Below, in pieces: positions 1-10,472 of a DNA stretch of 49,990 bases. Location of the stretch: positions 1-49,990 of the forward strand of contig NZ_NPIH01000212.1 in NCBI RefSeq assembly GCF_012275575.1, written 5' to 3'. Source of the DNA: Paraburkholderia sp. SG-MS1 (GTDB taxonomy: Bacteria > Pseudomonadota > Gammaproteobacteria > Burkholderiales > Burkholderiaceae). Every line of letters starts with the position of its first letter. Within the stretch, counting starts at the first letter, position 1. The position numbers were made by a program, and so were the translations under genes. Below the pieces are notes generated by a model that saw only the letters and a program-made list of their open reading frames with translations, was not told the origin of the DNA and made no database searches.

Positions 1-131
1 CCCGCCACCGACGGCTTCGGTGCCACCGGGCGCGTCGGCTTACGTGCCGACGTGCTACCGGTGCGGACAGGGGCGCGTTCGGACGAAGCCGGCCGCGGGT
101 GCTTGGCTGTTAATTTGACTCGCATGAAATC

Positions 132-2711
132 TCACACTGCAATCGCGCGCAGCAGTTCGGTCTCGACCTGAATTTGCAGGCGGTTGTCCGACAGACCGTG
201 GCCATCCAGCAGGAACACGTCTTCGACGCGTTCGCCGAGCGTATTGATCCGCGCCGACGCGACGCCGACCCGGTGCTCGGCCAGCACGCGCGCGATCGAA
301 TAAAGAAGGCCTGGCCGGTCGTTCGCCGACACGGACAGGATGTAGTATTGGCCGCGCTCGTCGGCCCGAAGATCGACGCGCGGCGTAACAGGGAAGGTCC
401 GCGACAGCCGCGACAAACGGCCTTTGGACGGGCCCGGCAAAAGGGTTCCGTGGCCGGTGAGGCGGGCGGTCAGTTCCTGTTCGACGAGATTGGCAATATC
501 GCGATAATGCACGTCTTCTTCGGTATGCGCGACGAGGAAATTATCGAGCGCATAGCCGTGACGGGTCGTGCTGACCCGGGCATCCAGCACCGACAGGCCA
601 TTGCGGTCGAAATACGCGCAAATGCCGGCGAACAGATCGGGCTGATCCTTCACGTACACGAGCACCTGCAACGCTTCGCCGATCGGCGACGGGCGAGCCC
701 GCACGATCGGCGTCGGCGCTTCGACATGGCGGTACAGCACGCGCGTTTGCCACGCGATGTCCGCTGCGTCGTGGCGCAGGAAATAGCCGATGTCGAGCTT
801 GTCCCACAGCGCCTTTTGCGCGCCTTCCGGCACGGTTTCGAGGCGCAGCAGCGCAAGCGCCTCCTCCTGGCGGGACTTCAGCTCCGAATGCGCATCCGGC
901 CGCGCGCCGCCGAGGACAGCCAGCGTGGCGCGATACAGATCTTCGAGCAGCTTGCCTTTCCACGTGTTCCAGACTTTCGGGCTGGTGCCGCGAATGTCAG
1001 CCACGGTCAGCAGATAAAGCGCGGTCAGACGGCGCTCGGTGCCGACGAGTTCGGCAAAGCGCTTGATGACTTCCGGATCGCTCGTATCCTGCTTCTGTGC
1101 GACCTGGCTCATGGTCAGATGCTGTTGCACCAGCCAGACGACCAGGTCGCCGTCCTCGCCCTCGATGCCGTGATGGCGGCAAAAGCGCCGCGCGTCGACC
1201 ATGCCAAGCGTCGAATGATCGCCGCCGCGGCCCTTGGCGATGTCGTGAAACAGCGCCGCCACGTACAGCACCCACGGCCTTTCGAGGTTGGCGATCAACT
1301 GGCTGCAGAACGGATACTCGTGCGCGTGCTCGGCCACCGCAAAGCGGCGTAGATTGCGCAGCACCATCAGGATGTGCTGGTCGACGGTGTAGACGTGATA
1401 CAGGTCGTGCTGCATCTGCCCCACGATGCGCCGGAAATTCAGCAGGTAGCGCCCGAGCACGCTCGTCTGGTTCATCAGGCGCAACGCGTGCGTGATGCCG
1501 GCCGGCTGCTTCAGGATGTCCATGAAGAGGCGCCGGTTTTCCGGATCACGCCGCCAGTGCTGGTCCATCACGTCGCGGGCGTTGTAGATCGCGCGCAGCG
1601 TGCGGGCCGACAGACCTTTGACGCCCGGCGTCTGCTCGTACAGCAGGAAGGCTTCGAGGATCGCGTTAGGCTCGCGCTCGAAGACATCGTCGCTGGCGAT
1701 TTCCAGCATCCCCTGCTTTTCGACGAAGCGCGCCGACAGCACCCGCGTAATGCCGCTCGTGCTGGGAAAGAGCTGCGCCTCGATGTTCTGGATCAGGATC
1801 GTGGCGAGCTGTGTGACGGCCTTGGCGGCCCAGTAGTAGCGGCGCATCAGCTGTTCGCTGGCGCGCTTCGTGACGGTCGGCTTGTAGCCGAAGCTCTCGG
1901 CCACGGGCGTCTGCAGGTCGAACACCATGATGTCCTGACGGCGCCCGGCGATCACGTGCAACCGTGCGCGCAGCGACTTCAGGAAACTTTCGTTGTGGCG
2001 CAGTTCACGCGCTTCGCGCTCGGTAATCAGCTCGCGCGCCTCGAGTTCGCGCCAGCTGCTCCCAAAACCGGCCGCCTGGGTGATCCAGAGAATCAGCTGG
2101 AGATCGCGCAGGCCGCCCGGGCTTTCCTTGATGTTGGGTTCGAGCGCATAGGGCGTGTCCTGGAACTTGGCGTGGCGCTGGCGCATTTCCAGCACTTTCG
2201 CCTGAAAGAACGCCTTCGGGTCGAGCGCCGCACGGTAGTGTTTCGCGAAGTCGTCGAACAGGGCGGCGCTGCCCGTGATACGCCGCGCTTCGAGCAGCGA
2301 GGTGCGCACGGTGACGTCGTTGGCGGCTTCTTCGAGACATTGCGACACGCTGCGCACGCTGCTGCCGAGTTCCAGCCCCAAATCCCACGCAAGGCTGATA
2401 AAGCGCTCGATGCGCGCTTCCAGATGCTCGATCGGCGCATCGGGCAGCAGCACGAGGATGTCGATATCGGAGTGCGGCGCCAGTTCGCCGCGCCCGTACC
2501 CGCCGACCGCCAGCAGCGCCAGTTCGCCCGGCAGTTCGCAGGTGTCCCAGGCGGCGCGCAGCGAGTCGTCCGTGGTGCGCGCGAGGGCGGCCATCAACGC
2601 ATCGACGTTGGTGGCCGTTTTGAAGCGTTCCAGCAATTGGGCTTTGGCCACTTTGTAGTCTGCCTTCAGCGACGTGGCATGGGATTGGGCGACGACTGGA
2701 ACACTACTCAT
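132..2711 (-). CDS. glnD: Bifunctional PII uridylyltransferase / uridylyl-removing enzyme GlnD
   Basis: This enzyme reads cellular glutamine and adds or removes UMP on PII signal proteins, so it controls glutamine synthetase and Ntr genes. The 859-aa length is normal for the family. In order it has a nucleotidyltransferase domain with [19 protein letters not shown] near residues 69-87 (the DxD metal site), a linker helical region, an HD hydrolase domain with [12 protein letters not shown] near residue 490, and two C-terminal ACT domains (the last contains [19 protein letters not shown]). It lies 30 nt downstream of map on the same strand and is probably co-transcribed with it. The ATG at 2711 gives MSSVPVV; no strong ribosome-binding site is visible. 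Positions 1-131, beyond its stop, hold nothing I can identify. Confidence 0.97.
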   Translation of the reverse strand: MSSVPVVAQSHATSLKADYKVAKAQLLERFKTATNVDALMAALARTTDDSLRAAWDTCELPGELALLAVGGYGRGELAPHSDIDILVLLPDAPIEHLEARIERFISLAWDLGLELGSSVRSVSQCLEEAANDVTVRTSLLEARRITGSAALFDDFAKHYRAALDPKAFFQAKVLEMRQRHAKFQDTPYALEPNIKESPGGLRDLQLILWITQAAGFGSSWRELEARELITEREARELRHNESFLKSLRARLHVIAGRRQDIMVFDLQTPVAESFGYKPTVTKRASEQLMRRYYWAAKAVTQLATILIQNIEAQLFPSTSGITRVLSARFVEKQGMLEIASDDVFEREPNAILEAFLLYEQTPGVKGLSARTLRAIYNARDVMDQHWRRDPENRRLFMDILKQPAGITHALRLMNQTSVLGRYLLNFRRIVGQMQHDLYHVYTVDQHILMVLRNLRRFAVAEHAHEYPFCSQLIANLERPWVLYVAALFHDIAKGRGGDHSTLGMVDARRFCRHHGIEGEDGDLVVWLVQQHLTMSQVAQKQDTSDPEVIKRFAELVGTERRLTALYLLTVADIRGTSPKVWNTWKGKLLEDLYRATLAVLGGARPDAHSELKSRQEEALALLRLETVPEGAQKALWDKLDIGYFLRHDAADIAWQTRVLYRHVEAPTPIVRARPSPIGEALQVLVYVKDQPDLFAGICAYFDRNGLSVLDARVSTTRHGYALDNFLVAHTEEDVHYRDIANLVEQELTARLTGHGTLLPGPSKGRLSRLSRTFPVTPRVDLRADERGQYYILSVSANDRPGLLYSIARVLAEHRVGVASARINTLGERVEDVFLLDGHGLSDNRLQIQVETELLRAIAV

Positions 2712-2741
2712 TGGCAGGTGGACGGTAAGGTCGGAGGGCGG

Positions 2742-3551
2742 TCAGGCGGTGGCCGCGACGATCGGCGGACGCGCCGGGGTGCCCGCGGACACGGTCAGGA
2801 CGTCGTAACCGGTTTCCGTGACGAGCACCGTGTGTTCCCACTGCGCCGACAGGCTGCGGTCCTTGGTCTTGACGGTCCACTGGTCCGGCATGGTGCGGAT
2901 GTCGCGGCGGCCGGCATTGATCATCGGCTCGATCGTGAAGATCATGCCGGCCTGCAGTTCGAGCCCGGTGCCGGGGCGGCCGTAGTGCAGGATCTGCGGG
3001 TCTTCGTGGAATACCGTGCCGATGCCGTGGCCGCAATATTCGCGCACCACGCTGTAGCCTTGGCCTTCCGCGTGTTTCTGGATTGCATGGCCGATGTCGC
3101 CGAGATGCGCGCCGGGGCGCACCTGGTCGATGCCGAGCCACATGCATTCGAAGGTGGTCTGCACGAGCCGTTTGGCCAGAATCGAGCCTTCGCCGACGAT
3201 GAACATGCGGCTGGTGTCGCCGAAATAACCTTCCTTGATCACGGTGATGTCGATGTTCAGCGCATCGCCGTTCTTCAGTGTCTTGTCGCCGGGGATGCCG
3301 TGGCAGATCACGTCGTTGACGGAAATGCAGGTGGCCTTCGGGTAGGGCGGGTAACCGGGCGGCTGATAATTCAGCGGCGCGGGAACCGCGCCCTGTTCTT
3401 TCAGCATGTATTCGTGACACAGACGGTCGAGTTCGCCAGTCGTGACGCCGGCCTTGACGAACGGGGTAATGTAGTCGAGCACTTCGCTTGCGAGTTTGCA
3501 GGCGACGCGCATCTGCGCGATATCGTGTTCGTTTTTGAGCGTAATAGCCAT
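2742..3551 (-). CDS. map: Methionine aminopeptidase, type I
   Basis: This cytosolic metalloprotease removes the initiator methionine from nascent proteins. The 269-aa protein has the pita-bread fold ligands in the expected order: Asp101 and Asp112 (NIDITVIKEGYFGD), His175 (GHGIG), Glu208 (FTIEPM) and Glu239 (WEHTVLVTE). The conserved substrate-side His lies in VICHGIPGD (His84). There is no N-terminal extension, so it is type Ia. It is divergent from rpsB, the common arrangement in beta- and gammaproteobacteria, and is followed by glnD. An AT-rich stretch just upstream on the minus strand (GATAAT at 3588-3583, TATGAT at 3596-3591) could supply the -10, but no matching -35 is obvious. Confidence 0.97.
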   Translation of the reverse strand: MAITLKNEHDIAQMRVACKLASEVLDYITPFVKAGVTTGELDRLCHEYMLKEQGAVPAPLNYQPPGYPPYPKATCISVNDVICHGIPGDKTLKNGDALNIDITVIKEGYFGDTSRMFIVGEGSILAKRLVQTTFECMWLGIDQVRPGAHLGDIGHAIQKHAEGQGYSVVREYCGHGIGTVFHEDPQILHYGRPGTGLELQAGMIFTIEPMINAGRRDIRTMPDQWTVKTKDRSLSAQWEHTVLVTETGYDVLTVSAGTPARPPIVAATA

Positions 3552-3824
3552 GAGTCGGGCCCGAAATGCGATTTATTGCGAGATTATCGCATCATATTCT
3601 CGCTGCCGTAGGCTTTTGCGGCGGGGCTGGCGCGTTTTGGTGGATGTTTTTGCGGGCTGCCCGAGGGGCGGCCCAAAGGTCTGCGGGGGGAGATCGGGGA
3701 CTGGCTGCGGACGCTGCGGGCGTCACGCTTCACCTAATGTTATGCCTCGCTTTACGTTGCGCGTCGCGGCGAGGACGCACTCGCGCTGCGTACCGGTCGC
3801 GGCAAAGGGGAGCGACCAGGCAGG

Positions 3825-3854
3825 TTGAGTCGGTTCATAGGCGCGTGCTATACT
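3825..3854 (+). promoter_or_regulatory. Sigma70 promoter of rpsB-tsf
   Basis: TTGAGT (3825-3830) and TATACT (3849-3854) are separated by 18 bp. Both boxes match the sigma70 consensus at five of six bases or close to it. Transcription would start near 3861, leaving a leader of about 230 nt before the rpsB ATG at 4091. Confidence 0.75.
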
Positions 3855-3892
3855 GTTTGGCTAAGTCGATCGATGTCCGGTTTTTTGCTCCG

Positions 3893-3960
3893 TATGAGTG
3901 TCTCATAAGGAGCGTTGCGGGCAGAAAGGCTTCTCATAACGCCGTTGCCTGCGTTATGAG
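3893..3960 (+). promoter_or_regulatory. Structured rpsB 5' leader with two alternative hairpins
   Basis: Hairpin 1 is TATGAG (3893-3898), a 3-nt loop, then CTCATA (3902-3907). Hairpin 2 is CTCATAACGC (3933-3942), an 8-nt loop, then GCGTTATGAG (3951-3960), a perfect 10-bp stem. CTCATAA occurs in both hairpins and so does TATGAG, so the arms can also pair across hairpins in mutually exclusive ways. In E. coli, ribosomal protein S2 represses rpsB-tsf through its leader. A similar S2-responsive role here is an inference from position and structure. Confidence 0.5.
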
Positions 3961-4090
3961 GTAGAGGCGGTACAGGCAGCAAACTCGCAAGCCGGTGCAC
4001 CCAGGGTGTCCGTCGCGTTCCAGCCAAAGAAGAAGGCGGGCGCGGCCGATACAGCAACCGGCTTAAGACCCAACCCTCGCGGAGATTTTC

Positions 4091-4843
4091 ATGGCAGTTA
4101 CCATGCGTCAAATGCTGGAAGCCGGTGTCCACTTCGGTCACCAAACGCGCTTCTGGAACCCGAAGATGGCCCCCTTCATCTTCGGTCATCGCAACAAGAT
4201 TCACATCATCAACCTCGAAAAGACGCTGCCGATGTACAACGACGCGCTGAAGTACGCGCGTCAACTGGCAGCGAACCGCGGCACGATCCTGTTCGTCGGC
4301 ACGAAACGTCAATCGCGCGACACGATCGCTGAAGAAGCGCAACGCGCTGGTATGCCGTTTGTCAACGCACGCTGGCTCGGCGGTATGCTGACCAACTTCA
4401 AGACGCTGAAGGTGTCGATCAAGCGCCTGAAGGACATGGAAGCGGCGCTGGAAGCAGGCGAAACCGAACGCATGAGCAAGAAGGAAGCGCTGCTGTTCGA
4501 ACGCGAAATGGCCAAGCTGGTCAAGTCGATCGGCGGCGTGAAGGACATGGGCGGCATTCCGGACGCAATTTTCGTGGTCGACGTCGGCTACCACAAGATT
4601 GCCGTCACCGAAGCGAACAAGCTCGGCATTCCGGTCATCGCAGTGGTCGATACGAACCACTCGCCGGAAGGCATCGACTACGTGATCCCGGGTAACGACG
4701 ACGCCTCGAAGGCTGTCGCTCTGTACACGGCTGGCGTGGCTGATGCGATCCTCGAAGGCCGTGCGAACGCGGTCAACGAAGTGGTGCAGGCTGCCCGTGG
4801 CGACAACGGCGACGAGTTCGTCGAGGTCAACTCGGAAGCGTAA
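4091..4843 (+). CDS. rpsB: 30S ribosomal protein S2
   Basis: This small-subunit ribosomal protein binds at the head-body junction near S1 and is needed for 30S maturation. The protein is 250 aa. It starts [19 protein letters not shown], the conserved S2 N-terminal signature, and has the second signature [20 protein letters not shown] followed by [21 protein letters not shown] residues. GGAG at 4081-4084 lies 6 nt before the ATG. It is the first gene of rpsB-tsf, with an intrinsic terminator between the two genes that probably lowers tsf read-through. Confidence 0.98.
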   Translation: MAVTMRQMLEAGVHFGHQTRFWNPKMAPFIFGHRNKIHIINLEKTLPMYNDALKYARQLAANRGTILFVGTKRQSRDTIAEEAQRAGMPFVNARWLGGMLTNFKTLKVSIKRLKDMEAALEAGETERMSKKEALLFEREMAKLVKSIGGVKDMGGIPDAIFVVDVGYHKIAVTEANKLGIPVIAVVDTNHSPEGIDYVIPGNDDASKAVALYTAGVADAILEGRANAVNEVVQAARGDNGDEFVEVNSEA

Positions 4844-4861
4844 AGCTGCCCCGTGTCCGGC

Positions 4862-4895
4862 AAAAAAGGGGGCTTTCTACAGGCCCCCTTTTTTT
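4862..4895 (+). terminator. Intrinsic terminator/attenuator between rpsB and tsf
   Basis: GGGGGC (4868-4873) pairs with GCCCCC (4883-4888) around a 9-nt loop. It is flanked by A6 upstream and T7 downstream, which extend the stem and give the U-tract. It lies 19 nt after the rpsB stop, inside what is otherwise a rpsB-tsf unit, so it is probably a partial terminator, as is known between these genes in E. coli. Confidence 0.85.
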
Positions 4896-5037
4896 AAGCC
4901 GCGACAATGTAATGGGACGTTGCAGGCGGTGCCCAACGCGTTGTCCGTAAAAAATTACGTGGAACGCTGAAACGAATTCTTGCCGCCGGTATCGAAGTGC
5001 GGGCGGCGTGTGACAGACGGAACTCAAGGAGCAAATG

Positions 5038-5919
5038 ATGGCGGCAATTACCGCAAGCATGGTTGCAGAACTGCGCGCAAAGACCGACGCGCCGATGATG
5101 GAATGCAAGAAGGCGCTCACGGAAGCCGACGGCGACATGGCGCGCGCTGAAGAGCTGCTGCGCGTGAAGCTGGGCAACAAGGCCAGCAAGGCAGCGTCTC
5201 GCGTGACGGCTGAAGGCGTGGTCGCATCGTTTATCGGCGGCAACGCGGGTTCGCTGGTCGAGCTGAACTGCGAAACCGACTTCGTTTCGAAGAACGACGA
5301 CTTCCTCGCTTTCTCGAAGCAGATCGCCGAGCTGGTCGCTACGCAAAACCCGGCTGACGTCGCTGCGCTGTCGGCGCTGCCGCTGGACGGCTCGACGGTC
5401 GACGCGGTGCGCCTCGCACTGGTCGGCAAGATCGGCGAAAACCTGTCGATTCGTCGTTTCGTGCGCTTCGACACGGCTAACAAGCTGGCAGCGTACCTGC
5501 ACGGCACGCGTATCGGCGTGCTGGTCGAGTACACCGGTGCGGACGAGCAGGTCGGCAAGGACGTGGCAATGCACATCGCCGCAATGAAGCCGGTTTCTCT
5601 GTCCTCGGACGACGTGCCGGCGGACCTGATCGCCAAGGAACGCAGCATCGCAGAACAGAAGGCCGCCGAATCGGGCAAGCCGGCTGAGATCGTCGCGAAG
5701 ATGGTCGACGGCAGCGTGCAGAAGTACTTGAAGGAAGTGTCGCTGCTGAACCAGACGTTCGTTAAGAACGACAAGCAGACGATCGAACAGATGCTGAAGG
5801 CGGGCAACGCGAGCGTGCAGAAGTTCGCGCTGTTCGTGGTCGGCGAAGGCATCGAGAAGAAGCAGGACGACTTCGCAGCAGAAGTGGCCGCGCAAGTCGC
5901 TGCTGCAAAGCAACAATAA
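5038..5919 (+). CDS. tsf: Elongation factor Ts
   Basis: EF-Ts is the nucleotide exchange factor for EF-Tu. The 293-aa protein begins [19 protein letters not shown] and carries both family signatures: [12 protein letters not shown] in the N-terminal domain and [15 protein letters not shown], whose TDFV residues touch EF-Tu. Two adjacent ATGs occur at 5035 and 5038. AAGGAG at 5026-5031 sits only 3 nt before the first but 6 nt before the second, so 5038 is preferred. It lies downstream of rpsB and the intervening terminator; a promoter of its own is not obvious. Confidence 0.97.
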   Translation: MAAITASMVAELRAKTDAPMMECKKALTEADGDMARAEELLRVKLGNKASKAASRVTAEGVVASFIGGNAGSLVELNCETDFVSKNDDFLAFSKQIAELVATQNPADVAALSALPLDGSTVDAVRLALVGKIGENLSIRRFVRFDTANKLAAYLHGTRIGVLVEYTGADEQVGKDVAMHIAAMKPVSLSSDDVPADLIAKERSIAEQKAAESGKPAEIVAKMVDGSVQKYLKEVSLLNQTFVKNDKQTIEQMLKAGNASVQKFALFVVGEGIEKKQDDFAAEVAAQVAAAKQQ

Positions 5920-5949
5920 GTCTCACCGAAGATTCACGGTAGTACCGTT

Positions 5950-6048
5950 GGACCCGCGGCGGAGCAAGACTCTGCCGCGGTCGGCAGCGCCGCAAGGCTG
6001 CACGCGGGTTGGCCCTCGCAGCGCAGCCGCGGGCGGACCCGCGGGTCC
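5950..6048. repeat. GC-rich inverted repeats between tsf and pyrH
   Basis: GGACCCGCGG at 5950-5959 is the inverse of CCGCGGGTCC at 6039-6048. The latter is part of the perfect 14-bp palindrome GGACCCGCGGGTCC at 6035-6048. No T-run follows, so a classical intrinsic terminator is unlikely. It may fold the tsf-pyrH spacer RNA. Confidence 0.5.
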
Positions 6049-6064
6049 GTCAATTTGGCGGTGC

Positions 6065-6094
6065 TTGCCCGAATCAGCATTTCACCCCTACATT
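6065..6094 (+). promoter_or_regulatory. Possible pyrH promoter
   Basis: TTGCCC (6065-6070), 18 bp, then TACATT (6089-6094). The match is only partial, but the position, 44 bp before the pyrH ATG in a 218-bp spacer, is sensible. Confidence 0.35.
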
Positions 6095-6137
6095 AGTCCC
6101 TTGTTGTTGCCCTGTTCTGCGCGATCTGGATACCCCT

Positions 6138-6851
6138 ATGCCCACTGCCTACAAACGCGTCCTGCTCAAACTCTCCGGTGAAGCTCTGATGGGCGACGAT
6201 GCCTTTGGCATCAATCGCGCGACCATCGAACGAATGGTGGCGGACGTGGCCGAAGTGGTCCGTCTCGGAACGCAGCTGGCCGTGGTGATCGGCGGCGGCA
6301 ATATTTTCCGCGGCGTCGCGGGCGGCGCGGCCGGCATGGATCGCGCCACGGCCGACTATATGGGCATGCTGGCCACGATGATGAACGCGCTGGCGCTGCA
6401 GGACGCGATGCGCCACGCCGGTATCGAAGCGCGCGTGCAATCGGCGCTGCGCATGGACCAGGTGGTCGAGCCTTACATCCGGCCCCGCGCGATTCGCCAG
6501 CTCGAAGAAGGCAAAGTCGTGATTTTCGCCGCCGGCACCGGCAACCCTTTCTTCACGACCGACACGGCCGCCGCACTGCGCGGCTCGGAAATCGGCGCGG
6601 AAGTCGTGTTGAAGGCAACCAAGGTGGACGGCGTGTATTCGGCCGATCCCAAGAAAGATCCGAGCGCGACCCGCTACACGACGATCAGCTTCGACGAAGC
6701 AATCGGCCGCAATCTGCAGGTGATGGACGCCACGGCTTTCGCGCTGTGCCGCGACCAGAAGCTGCCGATCCGCGTTTTTTCGATCGTCAAGGCGGGCGCG
6801 CTCAAGCGCATCGTACAAGGCGAGGACGAAGGCACGCTCGTCCACGTGTAA
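6138..6851 (+). CDS. pyrH: UMP kinase (hexameric, amino-acid kinase fold)
   Basis: This enzyme phosphorylates UMP to UDP in pyrimidine nucleotide synthesis. The 237-aa protein beginning [17 protein letters not shown] has the amino-acid-kinase features: KLSGEAL near the N terminus, the GGGNIFRG phosphate-binding loop, the UMP pocket around [14 protein letters not shown], and [27 protein letters not shown] toward the C terminus. The ATG at 6138 is chosen because the protein then aligns with the usual start. An open frame continues 43 codons upstream but has no family similarity. The ribosome-binding site is weak. It is followed by frr, the standard order. Confidence 0.97.
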   Translation: MPTAYKRVLLKLSGEALMGDDAFGINRATIERMVADVAEVVRLGTQLAVVIGGGNIFRGVAGGAAGMDRATADYMGMLATMMNALALQDAMRHAGIEARVQSALRMDQVVEPYIRPRAIRQLEEGKVVIFAAGTGNPFFTTDTAAALRGSEIGAEVVLKATKVDGVYSADPKKDPSATRYTTISFDEAIGRNLQVMDATAFALCRDQKLPIRVFSIVKAGALKRIVQGEDEGTLVHV

Positions 6852-6951
6852 ACTCTCGTTCACATAACGTGGGCTTTGACGCGGGCCCAGGCCGCCGCCT
6901 ATTGCGCGCGCAGGCCGGCTCGCACCGTTTTGAAGGTTCGGAGGTTTAAAA

Positions 6952-7512
6952 ATGTCTGTGGCTGATATCAGGAAGGGCGCTGAACAAAAAATGCAGCGCT
7001 CCATCGACGCGTTCAAGAACGACCTGTCGAAGATCCGCACGGGCCGTGCGCACACCGGTCTGCTCGATCACATCCAGTGCGATTACTACGGTTCGCCCGT
7101 GCCGATTTCGCAGGTCGCGAATCTGACGCTGATCGACGCACGCACGATCGGCGTGCAGCCGTGGGAAAAGAAGATGGTTCAGGTCGTCGAAAAGGCGATC
7201 CGCGAGTCGGACCTCGGGCTGAACCCGGCCACGCAAGGCGACGTCATCCGCGTGCCGATGCCCGCGCTGACCGAGGAACGTCGTCGCGAACTGACCAAGG
7301 TGGTCAAGAGCGAAGCGGAAACGGCCAAGGTCGCGGTTCGCAACCTGCGTCGCGACGCCAACGAGCAGCTGAAGAAGCTCGTGAAAGACAAGGAAATTTC
7401 GGAAGACGACGAGCGTCGCGCAGGCGACGACGTTCAGAAGCTGACAGACAAGTTCGTCGCTGAAATCGACAAGCTCGTCGTGACGAAAGAAGCCGAGATC
7501 ATGACGGTCTGA
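6952..7512 (+). CDS. frr: Ribosome recycling factor
   Basis: RRF splits post-termination ribosomes together with EF-G. At 186 aa it is close to the standard 185. It starts [21 protein letters not shown] and contains the conserved [17 protein letters not shown] segment of the helical tail and the hinge-proximal [21 protein letters not shown]. The C-terminal coiled helices ([17 protein letters not shown] onward) are intact. GGAGG at 6940-6944 lies 7 nt before the ATG. It is encoded between pyrH and uppS. Confidence 0.97.
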
Positions 7513-7651
7513 GATCGGCCGACTCTTGGGAAAGCGCCGGGTGTCCGACGTTTTCCCGGTCCCTCGGAGGCTCGGCTCGAAAGCCGGGCGGGGAGCCACT
7601 CAGCACCTTCACGATTTTCACTTCTTCATTTGCAGTCACTGTCCAACGGCC

Positions 7652-8434
7652 ATGACCTATACCAGCTCAACCGTGCGCGTGCCTGATGTCGCCGCGGTGC
7701 CGCGACATATCGCGATCATCATGGATGGCAACGGCCGTTGGGCCACCCAGCGGCGCTTGCCGCGCGTGGCGGGCCATACGCGCGGCGTCGACGCGGTGCG
7801 TGCAGCCGTCGAGGCGTGCGCCCGGCAAGGCGTCGAATACCTGACGCTGTTCGCCTTCAGTTCCGAAAACTGGCGCCGTCCGAACGAGGAAGTGTCGTTC
7901 CTGATGCGCCTGTTCGTCACCGCGCTGGAGCGCGAGATCGGCAAGCTGCACGCGAACGGCATCCGTTTGCGTGTGGTCGGCGATCTGGACCGTTTCGATA
8001 CGCGCATCCGCGACCTGATCAGGCGCGCGGAAACCAAAACCGCACGCAACACCCGTCTCACGCTGACCATCGCCGCGAATTACGGCGGTCGCTGGGACAT
8101 CATGCAGGCCACCCGCAAGCTTGCCGAGCAGTCGGCGGCAGCGGGCAAGGCAGTCGAGGTCAACGAGGATTCGTTCGCCGAGCACCTGTCCATGGCTTAT
8201 GCGCCGGAGCCGGACCTCTTTATCCGCACCGGCGGTGAGCGCCGCGTCAGCAACTTCCTGCTGTGGCAGCTCGCCTACACCGAGTTCTACTTCACCGACA
8301 CCTTCTGGCCGGATTTCGATGCCGACGCGCTCGGCCACGCGATCGCTTCGTACGCGGAGCGCGAACGCCGTTTCGGCCGCACCAGTGCTCAACTCGAGCC
8401 GCAATCGCAAAACGTCGATTCGCTTCCATGCTAA
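7652..8434 (+). CDS. uppS: Undecaprenyl diphosphate synthase (cis-prenyltransferase)
   Basis: This enzyme makes the C55 lipid carrier for peptidoglycan and O-antigen from farnesyl-PP and IPP. The 260-aa protein has the cis-prenyltransferase motifs in order: [13 protein letters not shown] (catalytic Asp25), [18 protein letters not shown], and the C-terminal [26 protein letters not shown]. The ATG at 7652 gives the usual short N terminus; an upstream in-frame ATG at 7526 would add 42 unrelated residues. Its stop overlaps the cdsA start by 7 nt (ATGCTAA), suggesting translational coupling. Confidence 0.96.
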   Translation: MTYTSSTVRVPDVAAVPRHIAIIMDGNGRWATQRRLPRVAGHTRGVDAVRAAVEACARQGVEYLTLFAFSSENWRRPNEEVSFLMRLFVTALEREIGKLHANGIRLRVVGDLDRFDTRIRDLIRRAETKTARNTRLTLTIAANYGGRWDIMQATRKLAEQSAAAGKAVEVNEDSFAEHLSMAYAPEPDLFIRTGGERRVSNFLLWQLAYTEFYFTDTFWPDFDADALGHAIASYAERERRFGRTSAQLEPQSQNVDSLPC

Positions 8435-9249
8435 AAACCCGTGTCATCACGGCGATCATCCTGCTGGCTGTGTTCCTGCCGGTCACGCTGTTTGCGCCGG
8501 TTGGCGCGTTCGGTGCGCTGATCGCCTTCGTCGTCGTGTTCGCCGCATGGGAGTGGGCACGCCTGCTCAAGCTGGGCGGCGCCGGTCCGGTCATCTACGC
8601 GCTGGTGGCGGCGGTCGCGCTGGTCGCCAGCACGCGGCTCGGCACAGGCGTTATGGAGGGCCGCTCGCTCTTCAAGGCCGCGGCGATCTTCTGGGTGATC
8701 GTCGGGCCGTTCGTGTTGCTGCGCAAGCCTACGCTCGCGCAGGGGGCATGGCGCATCTTTCTGTTTCTTGCCGGCATTGTGGTATTCGTCGCGTGCTGGC
8801 ATGCTCTCGTCGCCGCCCGCATGCAGGGCGTGCCCTTCGTGCTGTCGCTGCTGCTATTGGTATGGCTGGCCGATATCGGCGCATACTTCTCCGGAAAAGC
8901 GTTCGGAAAACACAAGCTGGCGCCTGCCATCAGTCCGGGTAAGACTTGGGAGGGCGCGATCGGCGGCTGGCTGGTGGTGATGATCGTCGCTGCTGCGGCG
9001 GTCTTTTTGCACGCGTTCGAGCCGACCCTGTATTCTGCGTTGCTGGCGCAATGGGGCGCCGCGCGCACACTGCTCGCACTGACCTTGCTGGTGGCCTTCA
9101 GCGTGGTGGGCGACCTGTTCGAATCGATGATGAAACGCCAGGCCGGGGTGAAAGATTCAAGCGGCCTGTTGCCGGGCCACGGCGGCGTGCTCGACCGCAT
9201 CGACGCATTATTGCCGGTGCTGCCGCTTGCCATGCTGCTGCTCGGCTAG
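8428..9249 (+). CDS. cdsA: Phosphatidate cytidylyltransferase
   Basis: This integral inner-membrane enzyme makes CDP-diacylglycerol from phosphatidate and CTP, the branch point of phospholipid synthesis. It is 273 aa, with hydrophobic segments through most of its length starting at [18 protein letters not shown]. It carries the full CDS signature near the C terminus, [20 protein letters not shown] continuing into GVLDRID (S, KR, KD, HGG, DR-D). The ATG at 8428 overlaps the last codons of uppS. It is in the uppS-cdsA-dxr-rseP-bamA block. Confidence 0.96.
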   Translation: MLKTRVITAIILLAVFLPVTLFAPVGAFGALIAFVVVFAAWEWARLLKLGGAGPVIYALVAAVALVASTRLGTGVMEGRSLFKAAAIFWVIVGPFVLLRKPTLAQGAWRIFLFLAGIVVFVACWHALVAARMQGVPFVLSLLLLVWLADIGAYFSGKAFGKHKLAPAISPGKTWEGAIGGWLVVMIVAAAAVFLHAFEPTLYSALLAQWGAARTLLALTLLVAFSVVGDLFESMMKRQAGVKDSSGLLPGHGGVLDRIDALLPVLPLAMLLLG

Positions 9250-9259
9250 AGAAAGAGAT

Positions 9260-10465
9260 ATGCAAAAACGTCTGACATTGCTCGGTTCCACGGGCTCGAT
9301 TGGAGACAGCACGCTCGACGTCGTCGCGCGTCATCCCGAGCGTTTTTCGGTTTATGCGCTCTCCGCGCATCGCAACGGCGACAAGCTCGTCGAGCAATGC
9401 CTGCGCTTTAAGCCTGATGTCGCGGTGGTCGGCGACGCCGACACCGCCGCGCGCGTCGCGGTGAAACTGCGCGATGCGGGTAGCAAGACCGAGGTCACCT
9501 ACGGGCCGCAAGCGCTCGTCGACGTGTCGAAGAGCGACGGTTGCGATACGGTGGTGGCGGCGATCGTCGGCGCAGCCGGTCTCGCACCGGGCCTCGCGGC
9601 CGCACGCGCCGGCAAACGCATCCTGCTCGCCAACAAGGAAGCGCTGGTGATGTCCGGCGCGATCTTCATGGACGCGGTGCGCGACAACGGCGCGGTGCTG
9701 CTGCCGGTCGACAGCGAACACAACGCGATTTTCCAATGCCTGCCGCGCGAAGCCGCGCTGCATGGCGGCGTCTCCAAGATCATTTTGACCGCATCGGGCG
9801 GCCCGTTTCGCACCCGCGAACCGGCCACGCTCGTCGACGTCACGCCGGACGAAGCCTGCAAGCATCCGAACTGGGTCATGGGCCGCAAGATTTCGGTCGA
9901 CTCCGCGACGATGATGAACAAGGGCCTCGAAGTGATCGAGGCGCACTGGCTGTTCGGTTTGCCGGGTGAGCGTATCGACGTGCTGATTCACCCGCAAAGC
10001 GTGATCCACTCGCTGGTTTCGTACGCCGACGGTTCGGTGCTCGCGCAGCTTGGCAACCCAGACATGCGTACGCCGATTGCTCACGCGCTGGCATTCCCGG
10101 ATCGGGTGGATTCGGGCGTCGCGCAACTCGATCTCGCGGAAATTGCCTCGCTGTCGTTCGAGAAGCCGGATTACACGCGCTTCCCGTGTCTCGCGCTGGC
10201 GATGAAGGCGCTGGCCGAAGGCGGCATCGCCAGCGCGGCGCTGAACGCCGCGAACGAAATTGCGGTCGAGGCGTTCCTGTCGCGCCGGATCGGTTTCATG
10301 ACGATCGCGCAGGTGGTCGACTCGGTACTCAACGCTTTGCCGAGCCGCAGCGCGCACGCGCTCGAAGACGTAATCGAAGCGGATGCCGCCGCGCGTCGCG
10401 CCGCTGCTGAATTCATCGCGCGTCTGCCCGACGGCGCCCGTCGTACGGAACGCGCCGTCCAGTGA
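9260..10465 (+). CDS. dxr: 1-deoxy-D-xylulose 5-phosphate reductoisomerase
   Basis: DXR catalyses the second step of the MEP isoprenoid pathway, NADPH-dependent conversion of DXP to MEP. The 401-aa protein has the N-terminal NADPH motif [15 protein letters not shown], then [11 protein letters not shown], the metal and substrate site [23 protein letters not shown], and the flexible-loop region [19 protein letters not shown] with EVIEAHWLF. The ATG at 9260 is preferred over an in-frame ATG 11 codons upstream, inside the end of cdsA. It provides precursor for UppS two genes upstream. Confidence 0.97.
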   Translation: MQKRLTLLGSTGSIGDSTLDVVARHPERFSVYALSAHRNGDKLVEQCLRFKPDVAVVGDADTAARVAVKLRDAGSKTEVTYGPQALVDVSKSDGCDTVVAAIVGAAGLAPGLAAARAGKRILLANKEALVMSGAIFMDAVRDNGAVLLPVDSEHNAIFQCLPREAALHGGVSKIILTASGGPFRTREPATLVDVTPDEACKHPNWVMGRKISVDSATMMNKGLEVIEAHWLFGLPGERIDVLIHPQSVIHSLVSYADGSVLAQLGNPDMRTPIAHALAFPDRVDSGVAQLDLAEIASLSFEKPDYTRFPCLALAMKALAEGGIASAALNAANEIAVEAFLSRRIGFMTIAQVVDSVLNALPSRSAHALEDVIEADAAARRAAAEFIARLPDGARRTERAVQ

Positions 10466-10472
10466 GGCGCTT

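Larger units (their letters stand above)
3552..4090. other. map-rpsB divergent intergenic region
   Basis: This 539-bp stretch has no credible gene. The map-proximal part is AT-rich and contains -10-like sequences on the minus strand. The middle is GC-rich and featureless. The rpsB-proximal part holds a strong sigma70 promoter (3825-3854) and a leader of about 230 nt with two hairpins (3893-3960); both are listed separately. Short open frames here have no recognisable product. Confidence 0.7.

Noticed and set aside
1374..3611. A 745-codon plus-strand open frame across glnD and map
   Set aside because: It covers two well-supported minus-strand genes and their gap, and has no recognisable domains.
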